A DNA stretch of 64,000 nucleotides from Evernia prunastri. Its lineage: Eukaryota; Ascomycota; Lecanoromycetes; Lecanorales; Parmeliaceae. The position numbers were made by a program, and so were the translations under genes. The stretch spans positions 62,001 to 126,000 of the forward strand of contig NKYR01000031.1 in NCBI GenBank assembly GCA_003184365.1, read 5' to 3'. The notes below the pieces were generated by a model that saw nothing but the letters and a program-made list of their open reading frames with translations, made no database searches and had not been told where the DNA came from. This document shows positions 24,235 through 35,084 of the stretch, in pieces. The number at the start of each line of letters is the position of its first letter. Positions within the stretch are counted from its first letter, which is position 1.

Positions 24235-25482
24235 GAAGGGAAGTTGGAAATTTGGATTTTATGCAGGGGGTAAGTATCTGGCGGTCTTCAAGCTTCACAG
24301 GAGAGGATCTGCCTAGGATGAAGGATCTATGTGAGAGTACACGTGCAGTTCGAGAAAATAACATGCATGCTCTACTCTAGTGAATTAAGAAACTTGAGTT
24401 CCCCATCTCATTTGCCGAATAGCATTACAACGCTCTTTTGGCATCACGGGTATTGACGGCAACACCAGCCTTCCAAATCTTGCAGCACTATCAATTTTGT
24501 CAGCTTTGTCATCCTTACTAGGATCTCTCCATCTGTCGGAGACTCTGCGTTCGTCTAATCGCCCCCTCCCCCCTCTCCCTCTCCGGGGGCCTTGGCCTGA
24601 GTCTTAGCATGCAAAACCCATCAGATCCCCCCTCCCCCCTCAAAAAGACGCCGTCTCACATGAGCTGAATCCCCACCCCCACCCCCCAATCCTGTTCAAG
24701 AAATGCTGTCAGCACCCTACCACACAAGTGCGCCCACGCGGGTTCGTCGGAGGGTAGATAGATATGGTTCCTGGGGGGGGGAAGGATACGCTGTGCGGAA
24801 AAGCTGCCACCGTACAGATACCTGCACGGAAAAGTCCAGGGCGCCAACACCGGATTCAGCTCCATCGCACTGCGCGGCGATCACCAAGCCCTCTGCTCCA
24901 TGACTCGGTTTGTCGAGGGTCGGACGGACATTTGATGCATCGGAGGTCGATAGGCTGACTGGCATGTTTTCGATCGGCGCGCGAGAGTTGTGCGGACTTC
25001 GGAGGCTCCGGCGAATGGGTTCCTCGCCGCTGAGCCGAGTCGAGGTGCTGTGATTGTTTTTGCTCACGGCAGTGACCGAGCAAGTCGCCTGCGTATCGTG
25101 TTCCCTTCACCGCTCTTCTTGCTGTCCCTGCGTTCAAACAGTGTGAAATGACAACGGTCGAAGCAACGGATCGGACCTTTGCTAGTGACCAAATGGGCAG
25201 TCAGCGCGCTCGCCGATAACTGCGCTTAAGTCTATGCGGGTATTCAAAGTAAGGGGCCTGATCCCAATAGCGATCGGCTATCGGCGTATGTTGTGATCTG
25301 CACTCTGCAGCCACCACAGCGGATGGTGGCGGACAAAACTCTGTGAATTTTGCGCTCCGCTCGTCGGGTTCAGGGAAGAGCCGCAGAAAAATCGCGCTTC
25401 GCTTCGCTTTCTTTCCTCAACTGCCATCTCCAGAGGAATTTGAATTAATTTAGCTTTGCCAGGTTCCGTGGCTCGGACGGGA
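24235..25482. other. Intergenic region with C-rich tracts
   Basis: About 1.25 kb without a credible gene. Pyrimidine tracts (runs of C with T) occur at 24560-24590, 24625-24645 and 24670-24690, and a G-run near 24772. No mobile element seen. Confidence 0.45.
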
Positions 25483-26100
25483 ATGATGAACCTACTGCTG
25501 ATCCTGATTCTCGCACGTATCTCTCTCTCTCAAGCTTTGTTCGTGCACTTCAATTCCTCCTCTTCCTCTTCCTCTTCCTCTTCCTCTTCCTCCTCCTCCT
25601 CCTCCTCCTCCTCCTCCTTCTCGATACTCCGCCTACCACCACCAAGCTCTCCCTCGACAGCGGGGCTCCCCGAACTTGCCATCCACCCCACCAGCGCCTT
25701 CCACGACCGATGGCCCCTGCTCCCTTACCGACGCTACATCCAAGACGACCTCTACCTGAACATCACCGCCTACGGCGACTCCCTTTCGAACAAATATGCC
25801 GCGAACGTGCTCCAGGCTCTGCTGCCGATCCAGCGCACCATCAGAGACGGCGGCAAGCGCAAAGAGATCCTCGGGGAAATTTTCAGCGTGGGGGAAGTGA
25901 AAGGCGAGACGTACACCGAGGTCGGGTTCTACTCGCTCCGTCCGCCGGGAGGCATCACGAGGGGCCAGGCGAACGAGGTGCTCAATACAATATGGCAGCT
26001 CGTCGTGGAGTTCTTCCCGGCGAGGGAGATCACGCTGTCCACGGTTGAGAACGAGGGGTTGGATCTGGCGCTCTTCAGGCTGAGCTTTCGTCGGGTTTGA
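25483..26100 (+). CDS. Small secreted protein with poly-serine tract, hypothetical
   Basis: One exon of 205 residues; family not recognised. It starts at either of two adjacent ATGs (25483 or 25486). The N-terminus is a good signal peptide: MMNLLLILILARISLSQA, likely cleaved after the final Ala. The mature part begins with a run of about 22 serines coded by TCC/TCT, then a Pro/Ser stretch. From about residue 70 comes a folded-looking segment (SAFHDRWPLLPYRRY, then DLYLNITAYGDSLSNKYAANVLQALL). It contains an NIT glycosylation site and no cysteine pairs, so it is unlike the usual cysteine-rich effectors. A secreted or cell-wall protein is the best inference. Confidence 0.6.
   Translation: MMNLLLILILARISLSQALFVHFNSSSSSSSSSSSSSSSSSSSSSFSILRLPPPSSPSTAGLPELAIHPTSAFHDRWPLLPYRRYIQDDLYLNITAYGDSLSNKYAANVLQALLPIQRTIRDGGKRKEILGEIFSVGEVKGETYTEVGFYSLRPPGGITRGQANEVLNTIWQLVVEFFPAREITLSTVENEGLDLALFRLSFRRV
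25555..25619 (+). repeat. Coding TCC/TCT microsatellite
   Basis: Tandem TCCTCT units passing into pure TCC, all in frame as serine codons directly after the signal peptide. It should be prone to in-frame length change. Confidence 0.9.
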
Positions 26101-28655
26101 GTATGTGTATTTTCTGCGGAAGGGGGAGGTAGGGAGGGGGCTTTCCAGATGGCGACGTAGCCTTACGGCTTGCACAGAAGGACCATGTCGCAAAGATACT
26201 CTAACACGGAGTTTAGAGTTGTATTGACTGTTCGGCCGGCCTCGTCGGTCTTGCTCCATAAGCAAGTCGTAATGTACGTCGATAAGCGAAGTGTCGTGCT
26301 AGAGCTGTCGAATGCGGACTAAGGTTGGCCTTGATACTGGGGCCGATGACTGCGGACTACGTCAACAAGGCATCTGATTCTGAAGGTCGTTGTTCCAAAT
26401 CGTTGGACCGGGGTGAAGAGGATGTAGGGACGGTACAGGCCATGAATGACACTCTCAAAACCGTAGCGGGTAGATCAAAGGCTTCAGTAACCCGTCACGT
26501 CGTTCTCTTCGATCAATTTTGTATTCTCGATCGCAGACGTAATCAGATCAAGTGCCTGTGTTGCCGAGATTAGGTCTGAGGGCAGATACCTCATTAGACA
26601 CTGGATGTCTGGCTGCATAGGCTTCAACGTATCTCACTAAATTATTGCGCAACATAGTATCTCCAGTCGCGAGGGAGAAGTTTGGCTCACCCCTCAATGA
26701 ATAGCTGTTAGAGCTCTCTTGGGGCGCAACTACTCAGGCAAAGCCATGCAGTCCTTCCCAATTGGGTGGATATGTATGGACTTTGAGGGAGAGCAATTTG
26801 CCATTCACATCTCCCGACTTCAGTCTAGACTTCACTATCATGTCATCATACTTTTGCGGCCATATATATTTCGGAGTATGAAACGGCACAATTTCTATCC
26901 TCGGCAAGCCACATTGTTGAGGAGCCACCAAAGCTTAGCTTGTGAAGTGCTTCATAGCGGTGATCCTTGAAAGTGACTTAGGCAGACGGGATGGAAACCC
27001 CCCAGCCGATATCGCCACACATGTTCTTGAATGAAAAGAAGGTTGCCGCACCGATGATTGTCGTCTGACTGCTGCTATATGATGATACGGGATATTTGTG
27101 GGAGACTGTAGGATCAAGCAAGAAAAGCGAGGATTTTGGAGGAGATTCGAGGATGGTGTAAGTTGGATAGAACAGAGACACAGGGACAGTAGGGCCACTG
27201 GATGAGGTATATCAAGGGCGCTAGATGCCGTCAAGCGCGTTCAGAGCCCTCTTGAGACGCATAGTACTGCCACTTTGCCTCACAAAACCACCTCGAATTC
27301 GTCCATGCGACCTCTGTCCTCTGGTCCCACTGGGCTGAAGAAATCAGACATACTGATGCTTCAAGATCGTCCAATCGTTGCTGTCGGAGACTGAAGAGCG
27401 AATGCCGGGATAAGGAACCTAGGTCTCTAGTATGACAGCATTTGTATGTAGAAAGCGTTTCTGCCAGAGCTGAGCGCCGTGGAAGGTCTAGAAAGCATCG
27501 CCGTTGAGGACCGCTTCACGAAATAGAAAAGCTCACTATTTATAAGCTGGTCTACTGTCAAAGATCGTCACTTCGTTCCCGCCTTTGCTTCCAATTGATC
27601 ATCGATGTTCTGACAAGATGGCTCCATGGGAAGGTGAATTCATAGGGCTGATACTCTAGCGCAGCTGTATGATAGGGCGAGGACAAAGCGACATCTGGCC
27701 TCCTGGTCCTCGCTCTATCAACCAGCTCACTTCCCTCATCGCTGGCATTGAGGAAAAGATTCAGAAAGCTTGACAAGCTCATCTACCTATGCATTTCAAA
27801 ACTCGACGTGAGTCTCTATCAGGGTGCTTGTCTGAGATTGATTACTCTAATGGTCCAGCAGAGTTATTGAAGCACTTGTCCAACGGCTGCCCGAAGCAAC
27901 CCTCGACGAGGCACTCTTGCGTCCATTGTTTGCTGCTTTGCGTTTGATTTGTTTACCGACTCGCTCTCTTCATTTTCGAGGTTTCTTTTTCTTCTTCACT
28001 GGGAAGGGGTTGTCGGCGCTGTGTTCGAGCTGCTAGTCGACTACAATTGGCTTGGGAGAGTCACGAGAGTGGAGAGCTGGTGGCCGGGGTGGGGGGTTCC
28101 TCTATCCCGAAGCATGCGTCGGAAGTGATTCCGCCGCACCAAAAAGGAAAGCTTTAGCGAGTCAGATGCTTGTTCTTCACTGCCTTGCACTCCGGATCCA
28201 GACGCAGCTGGGTGCATCGACCGCACATTTATCACTTGTTTCTGCCAAATGATTTGTCGCGCCCCCAAGGCTGTACACATGGCTTTCCGGCTGCGGAGGA
28301 TTTGGAATCACTGCACCACCTTCGCCAATATCCACCAAAACGGGGGCAGATGCTGCAGGGAAATCTTTGTTGAGTAACGTGTGCTCTCCCGTAAACCCCC
28401 GACGTTTTCTCAGGGCTTTAACAGGGTAATGTCGAAATCGTGGTGTGGCATAGTAGATGTCAGCTCAACCACTCCTCGGTATTCGCCGGTTGGTACATCT
28501 GTCAACCATGCCTCTTTTATTTGCCTTTCTTCAATCCAATTCACTTTGCATACTCGAAGCAGTCCATCGTTACCGCTTGCATAAAGTCCCTGACTTTTAA
28601 TACTCTAAAAGTAGTCCTACACTCTCGCTTTTAAAGACAGCAAGTACTTGCCGGA
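26101..28655. other. Long gene-poor stretch
   Basis: About 2.5 kb in which I cannot support a gene. Moderate base composition, no tandem repeat, no recognisable transposon domain. A 74-codon minus-strand frame with an ATG (27782-27558) contains LEYQPYEFTFPWSHL and looks somewhat protein-like but has no partner exons I can define; it may be a gene remnant. Confidence 0.4.
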
Positions 28656-30937
28656 ATGCATGATGTCGAGTACCAAACCTCAATTAAGGTGAACTATTTG
28701 CGAGATGTCAGCCTGATCTGTCTGACAGCAACGCAGGGAGGTGCTTCATGGGTGGCAAATCTTTGTATGCTCGCTGCAGTATCATGGATTGCGCATTGCC
28801 TGACTGACTTTGTCATAGATGATCACAATTAGCAGTGTGATAGGAGTCACTGTGTTCTACGGGGATGGCGAGGCTCTCGAGGTAGCCGGACCCTCCGGAG
28901 CCTTGCTGGCGTTCGCGATTGTAGGGGTCACCGCGATCTGCGTTATGGAAGGTATCAGCGAGATGATACAGATGTTCCCTACGCCCAACGCCATCATGGA
29001 ATTCGTGCGAGTATTCGTAGATGAAGATCTTGCATGGGTGGTCGGCGTTGCCTACTGGTGAGATTTAGCTTTGCGACAGTTGTTATGTTCCAAAGTATTT
29101 GACCCTAGCAGGTATACCTACGCAGCCACCTTTGCAACTCAAATAGTCGCTGCCGCAAGCTTTACGGAGTACTGGAATCTGGCTCAGGTCTATCAAACAG
29201 TCTTCTTTTACTTCGTTGCTCCTTTCTCCATTCTCTTCATCAATTTCGCCGGCGTGTTTGTAAGTCACCCAGTCCTCCATAGCCTTTATATCGCTTCGTG
29301 GCTAATGTCTTGAAGTACTACGGGTGGATTGAGACTGGTGGCGGCATTCTCAAAATATGTATGGTCGTTGGAGGAGGTATCTTCATGTACATCATACATG
29401 GGAAGAGTCTGTCTTCTGTCTTCTCGGTCAATGTCTGTGGGTTAAAGTTGACGATGTTTCAGGTACCACTGGCTCCGACTGTATGTCTGGATTCTCTCGT
29501 CAAGATTGCCGCATCTTCTAAATCTAAGTTACAGATATCAACGATGGATTCAAGAGCAATACTGATTTTGCCAGCAACCCTCGCGTAGCTGGTTGGTGAG
29601 TCAACCCAAGGGCATGGTCATCCGGAGGGCCCCTTTTAGTGCTGATCATTCATAGTTACGTCGTCCCAATTATAGCTTATGCCTTCCTGGGAGTCGAGTT
29701 GGTCTCTGTTACTGCATTCGAGGAGTTGGTCTCTGTTACTGCATTCGAGGCACGAGACCTTCGATCCTTACGATTCGCTTCACAGACGGTCGCCTACTTC
29801 GTCATCGCCATTTACCTTTTCTGTTCGATCGGCGAATTTCTGAATGTCGATTGGACGGACGGTGCTCTCCCCCAGATATATGGAGGCATCAACCAGGCCT
29901 CGGTCAAGGTAGGGGAACCCGTTCATAACTCGAGGGCAGTTATCGTAATTGCCGCTTTCAGAGCTGGCTATACGCGTTCTGCAGGTCTACTGAATGGATG
30001 CATGATTTTCTCCGCACTGAGTGCTTCTAATACCTCCTTGTACATTGCTTCAAGGACATTGTACGGCATGACTCGCAAGATCAACCCTTGGAAATGGTGT
30101 CGAATCCTCAAATTCCTTGGCAGTGTCTGGCACAAGACTGGTGTACCTATGTGGGCGCTTTTTTTCTCGTTCATTGCTTTCTACTGGCTGCCTTTTCTGC
30201 AGTTGCACGGGGGGTATGCGGTTGCAGATGTAAGTGGCAACCATCACAACTTGGACGTGGCTAAAAAGACTCTAGCTTCTCGAGATAATGAGCATCTCAG
30301 CTAGCGTCGGCTGTCTTCTTGTATGGGCTTCTCAGTGTCTCGCATTCATACGTTACTGGGCTTGGTAAGGTCTTGCTGACACCATGGTGTCTGATAGACT
30401 GACAGCTCTTGCTTGTAGGCTGCGGAAGCATAAAGACTACATTGGGCGCGTATATCCGGAGCATGATCGAAATGCTGAGAGCAGTCAAGGGTCGACTTTC
30501 CTGGGTGGCCTACAACCGGGTCTCGCCATATTCGGATTGATCGCTTCTTTGACAATAGTCTTGGTCTTTACCACCGCTACCTGGTGGAGTACGCCTCCCA
30601 CCTTCAAGAAGATAGCAGTCGCTTATGGAGCCGTAAGTACTCATGGCTCCAGCCCACAACTTCGCCTTCCGGTTGAGCTAACGTCAGACAGCCCGTCGTA
30701 TTGGCGGTTTTCTTCATTGTGCTGAAAGCTTTTAGCAGAAGAGGATATTTCAAGCTCGACAATGACGAAGCGACGCTGCAAAGAGCTATAGAGTACCTGA
30801 AACAACCCAAAAGAGAGCGACAAACAAGGGAACGGCACAAGCCTTCTGATAATGAGCTGAGCGAATCTTCCGCAGCCGATTTAAATGGTAGCAATGGAAA
30901 AAGTACCGAGTCAAGTCAGGAAGGGAAAGCGGTTTAA
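28656..30937 (+). CDS. Amino-acid permease (APC superfamily, fungal YAT/AAT type)
   Basis: Plasma-membrane proton:amino-acid symporter. Ten exons: 28656-28688, 28819-29057, 29112-29259, 29316-29406, 29463-29480, 29535-29595, 29656-30229, 30276-30364, 30419-30632, 30692-30937. They sum to 1,713 nt, 570 residues, all in phase. Landmarks in order: TISSVIGVTVFYGDGEAL (TM1 with its Gly-rich loop), PNAIMEFVRVFVDEDLAWVVG, FTEYWNLAQV, VTAFEARDLRSLRFASQ, NVDWTDGALPQIYGG, SASNTSLYIASRTLYG, HKTGVP, and SVGCLLVWASQCLAFIRY. The 11-residue N-terminus before TM1 is shorter than usual. The splice around the 18-nt exon (donor GTCTGT) is the weakest point. A perfect 27-bp tandem duplication adds nine residues after the conserved GVEL. 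Confidence 0.88.
29696..29749 (+). repeat. Perfect 27-bp tandem duplication inside permease
   Basis: Two identical in-frame 27-bp units (29696-29722 and 29723-29749), each encoding ELVSVTAFE. Related permeases have this segment once, directly before ARD. Confidence 0.95.
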
Positions 30938-31673
30938 CATGGCGTTGAATCTGTGTTGAATCTTACCTTCTGCATTGTCTGCATTTAGGACGTAGACATC
31001 TCTGGCTTTGGCGTGTGCCATTGTCATATTTAGGGTAAAATGACGGACAAACACTTACAAAGGAGGAAAATGGTATGTAACATAGATAGATATCCTCTTT
31101 CAGCATTATCATCCCTGTTGTAATGGCGTTGAAAAGGGACGGGGGCGCTCGCTTCACTAGACTACTAGTGGCTTGGCGCGGTTCTAGGCCTTTACGCCGC
31201 TCGGTACCACACACCATTCCCACTCATCAACCAACATAAGCACACCAATATCAGACCAGTGCGGGCATGTAATGTGCGTGCCATCCTCCAATCTCATTAG
31301 CTCTATAAGCATGTCTCTATCCTAAGGTATATGAAGCCTGTCAGCTTACAGGACCAAAATAGTATCCGAATGGTGCCTCTTCACCCCGCTTGGCACCACT
31401 AGCCTCCTTTTCTCCCTCAATCTGCCCCCAAGGAGGTCACGTGCCTGATCAGGCTGTTCACTGACAACTTCGAAAGGTCATCCTGTGATGAGAATAGCAT
31501 TATTATCGTGCATCCCCGGATCTTAAGTGCTACACACACCAGGAGCCGAAGCGCACTGATGGCTCCTAGCTTCTTGGGATTGGCTTTGCTGCTGCTGAAT
31601 TCGAGGTGACAAGACGACACCGTTCCTCCTGAATGAATACCTGTGTACAACAACGCCCGACTGAGGTGTCGAC
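30938..31673. other. Intergenic region permease / kinase
   Basis: A region of 736 bp in tandem orientation containing the permease terminator and the kinase promoter. No gene or repeat recognised. Confidence 0.4.
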
Positions 31674-34600
31674 ATGCCTAAAACTGGCAAGAAGAAGGCG
31701 CCTGACCCCCCTGACCCTCTCCTGGAAGTTTACAAGGCCATCCAGCGTAAGATACACCGGCAGAATACGGCTCACATGTTCATCTGTGAAGACGATCTGC
31801 GTAAAGTTTGGGCAGATCACCCACTTCCATCTATCTTGAACAATTTAAACCCAGAGGAACGCGAGGCCGTCAGGAACGACTACATCTGCGTACTGTCCAT
31901 CTTGATATATGTTGGTTGGACTGACCTGAGCCGATTTCGACCACTTTTCCTACGAGAACCTGGGCGTGATGATGCGCATTTACCGTTCACCAACCTGGAT
32001 TTTCTTGGAACTTCTGGACAGGTTTTCCTTTCTCACCAACATGCTTTCAAACCCGTAATAATCGAGGAACATGAAGAAAGTCATATCCAATATATCTCGC
32101 CAGAAGATCGCTTACCGTTCATCGATGAGCCTGAATTTATGGGCAACGGTGGCTACGGTTCAGTCGCGAAGCGAGTCATCGCCCCTCGGTGTTTATTGAA
32201 CAAGGATGATAATAAAGACAACCCAGAGGTGTGTGGCTATTCTTTGCAGATAGTTTGAGACTCATACTTATTTCAGAGAACTCGCTAGCCCAAGGCTGTA
32301 GCCTGCAAGATCTACAAAACGGACATCCCATCCCAGGACTTCAAAAATGAAGTCGGAAACCTCGATTTCATTAAGGAGAGCCTCACAGATTCGAAGCGTG
32401 TGATGAAACACATAGCTGCTCTCATACACGGTGACGAATTCATGATAATATTACCTCTAGCTAATCTGTATAATCTCGAGATATTTCTGCGCGGTGGCTA
32501 TGAACCGAATCCTAGCACAGATGACCTGAGACAAAAATACGATTTCGAAGTCGAGTTCCCTATGTTGAAAACATCTGTCGAATTACAGCATGCTGTCGTT
32601 AAAGAAGCCCACTACCTGGCTTCCGCGTTGAAGTGGCTGCACGAAGATCTCAAGGTGTTTGGCTCTGCAGATCGCTATCTAGCTCACATGGATCTCAAGC
32701 CAGCGAACGTTCTATTGGTAGGCGATCCTCGCTCGCCCGCCGGCAAATGGATGTTGTCCGACTTTGGGGTATCTTCGTTTGATAAAGCAACGAATGCAAG
32801 ATCAAACACACCTTCCATTCGTGATGTGGGTCTTAGATTCACATCTCGTGGTTTCCAAGATCGAATCGTACGGGGGCACGGACCATATCAGCCTCCTGAG
32901 GTCCACTTCGACAATGTGGACAACCGTAAATGCGATGTGTGGTCTTTCAGCTGTGTGTTGTGTGATATCCTGGCTTTTGCGGTTGGTAGGACCGAATCTG
33001 TTTACGCTTTAAGGAACTCGAGATATGGCCCCGATGACGACTACTTTTACGAGACAAGTGCATCTACGAAAACAAAAACTCAGACTGTCGATGACTCGAA
33101 TACCAAACTGAAGTCGGAAATAAGTGGGTGGTGGGATAGCCTTGAATCTGAACACTACTCTACAGGATGGGTCATCGATTACATCAACGTACTTCGGAAC
33201 GCGTTGAAAATAAAGCCTTCAGATCGCCCAGGTATTGGAGAAATTGTACAAGGCTTGAGTGGGCTCGCTATTTCAAGAGACTCACCTGCGAGTAAAGCTC
33301 TTGATACAAGCTCCCAAATCTCATCCAAAAGGCCTCAAAGGAAAAGGCTCGTCTCTCAATCTATTCTGGAAGCGCAAGGAAGAAGACCGTAAGTGCAGCT
33401 CTCGCAGCCCCTTCCATCGATCTATACCCGCTGAAGTCCCAAGCCATGGCCCGGGGCCAGATATATGCTCTCCATACTCCGAAAATCCTTCCATAACACG
33501 AGCTTTTTGCCTTAAAGAAGCCAATCTAAAACTAAATTGTGCAGGTCCATCACGCTCTCACATGAACCTAGTTCGCAACAACAGCAAAGGGAAAGTCTCC
33601 GCAACATAGCGTCAAAAGGTGGGGATCAAGGTCAATCCTCAAAGAAACTTCTTTCGCCTATATCTGCTTCGGATCGAGACCGCGGCTTTCTTGTCGGGCA
33701 CAAGGCAGATGGTAGTCAAAGCTCTTCAAGCACGAAGATCCTAAACGAGCGAGCTGCGCATGCTGATACTCCCCAACCGCTTCTTGCCATGCCAGAACGA
33801 CGGTCTCCATCTCCGCTGGACGAGGCTTCTCCAGAAAGCACGGCAAGGGTCGACATAAGTGCTTATCGAGAGGAAGCTATGATATCCATATCATTGTCCA
33901 CGAAAGAGAATGTCCTAGCCGTCGCAATCGCATCATCAGCGCTTCAAGTTGCTCTCCTTTGTAAGCATTCAGTGCACCTCTATTCAACAATCAATGAAGT
34001 CAGAATTGGGGAACCCATTAATCTATCATCAACGGTGAATTGGACGAAGATCAGGCTATCGTCTCGATACTTCGTAGTATACGGGCTGGGGCCATCCCAT
34101 AAAAAAACTGTGAGTTCAAATATCCATTCTGGCGACCTTCTTGTTTCTTCTATGCATTCAAAGCTCATGAGCAAAGGTTAGGATTTTCGACTTGGAAACC
34201 TTTTCACCAGGACCCATTGTCCCAGATTACAGTGAACCGCCCCAAGACATACTTCTGTCGAGCGAAGAGGTATTTGCATATGTCGAAGGACGATGTGTGC
34301 GCTTCTATTTTGTGCGGTTAGGTGAAACCTATCCTGTCATTACTGCATAAACTAATTCTATAAATAGTCGCAAAATAGAACAGACTCTAGCAATCACCGA
34401 AGACAATGCCTTCATCATTCGGGCTAACTTCAACGCGAGCGGAAAGATTCTGTGCGTGTGGGCAACTGGGACAAGAGCTGATCATGCTTACTTCATTGGT
34501 ATCAACGAAGAGCAAGCCTCTGCTACTCTGTGCGGGAAGGGGAGTTATCAGAAGGCAAGCAACGCTCCATCCAGCCAAATATATTCCAATAAGCACTAAT

Positions 34601-35027
34601 TTCCAAAAAGATCGACACATATTCAGCCACATACAACATTTGGCCATGTCCCGATTCGCCGGCCTGTGTAATTCACGAGGCTCATGGTGGTGCGTTCATC
34701 GCTCATCCCTTGGATCAACCTCAACGAGAACCCCAGAAAACAAATTCAGTTGACATTTCAAATGCTCTGACCGCCTGCGTTGTTCGTGAAGATCTACTTG
34801 TTTGCCTAAGGTCAAGAACGCTACATTTCAAGAGAGAATTATGTGGTTTCGCATTGTTGCAGGAGTCCAGGGGTCCACGTCGTATAGCAAATCAATCTCG
34901 AGATATGTGTGTGGCTGACAAGAATATTCAAAAGTCAACGGCTACTGCAGCACGTCTTGTTAATGGCAAAAGCGAGCTCGTACTATGTACGACGACTGGG
35001 AAGGTCCTGCGGTACGTTCAATCCTAG
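31674..35027 (+). CDS. Protein kinase with long non-kinase C-terminal region
   Basis: Exons 31674-32228, 32295-33388, 33545-34109, 34177-34316, 34368-34543, 34627-35027 give 2,931 nt, 976 residues. Residues ~1-155 are an uncharacterised N-terminal region found on many Pezizomycotina kinases (contains LSILIYVGWTDLSRFRPLF). The kinase follows: Gly loop GNGGYGSV, beta-3 lysine ACKIYK, catalytic loop LAHMDLKPANVLL (HMD instead of HRD), metal-binding SDFG, PPEVH in place of APE, then CDVWSFSCVL. The catalytic Asp, Asn and DFG are present, so it is probably active. After a Ser/Gln-rich linker, residues ~680-976 contain short hydrophobic strand-like repeats (LAVAIASSALQVALLCKH, VRIFDLETF, KILCVWATG) that could form a beta-propeller. 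The last two introns use weak donors (GTTAGG, GTTATC) and are less certain. It is convergent with the CorA-like gene, 57 bp apart. Confidence 0.75.
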
Positions 35028-35084
35028 ATGTGCAATCGAGCACGATCTTTCACAAGCCAAAATTGGCTCGTCTTGACTGTCGCT

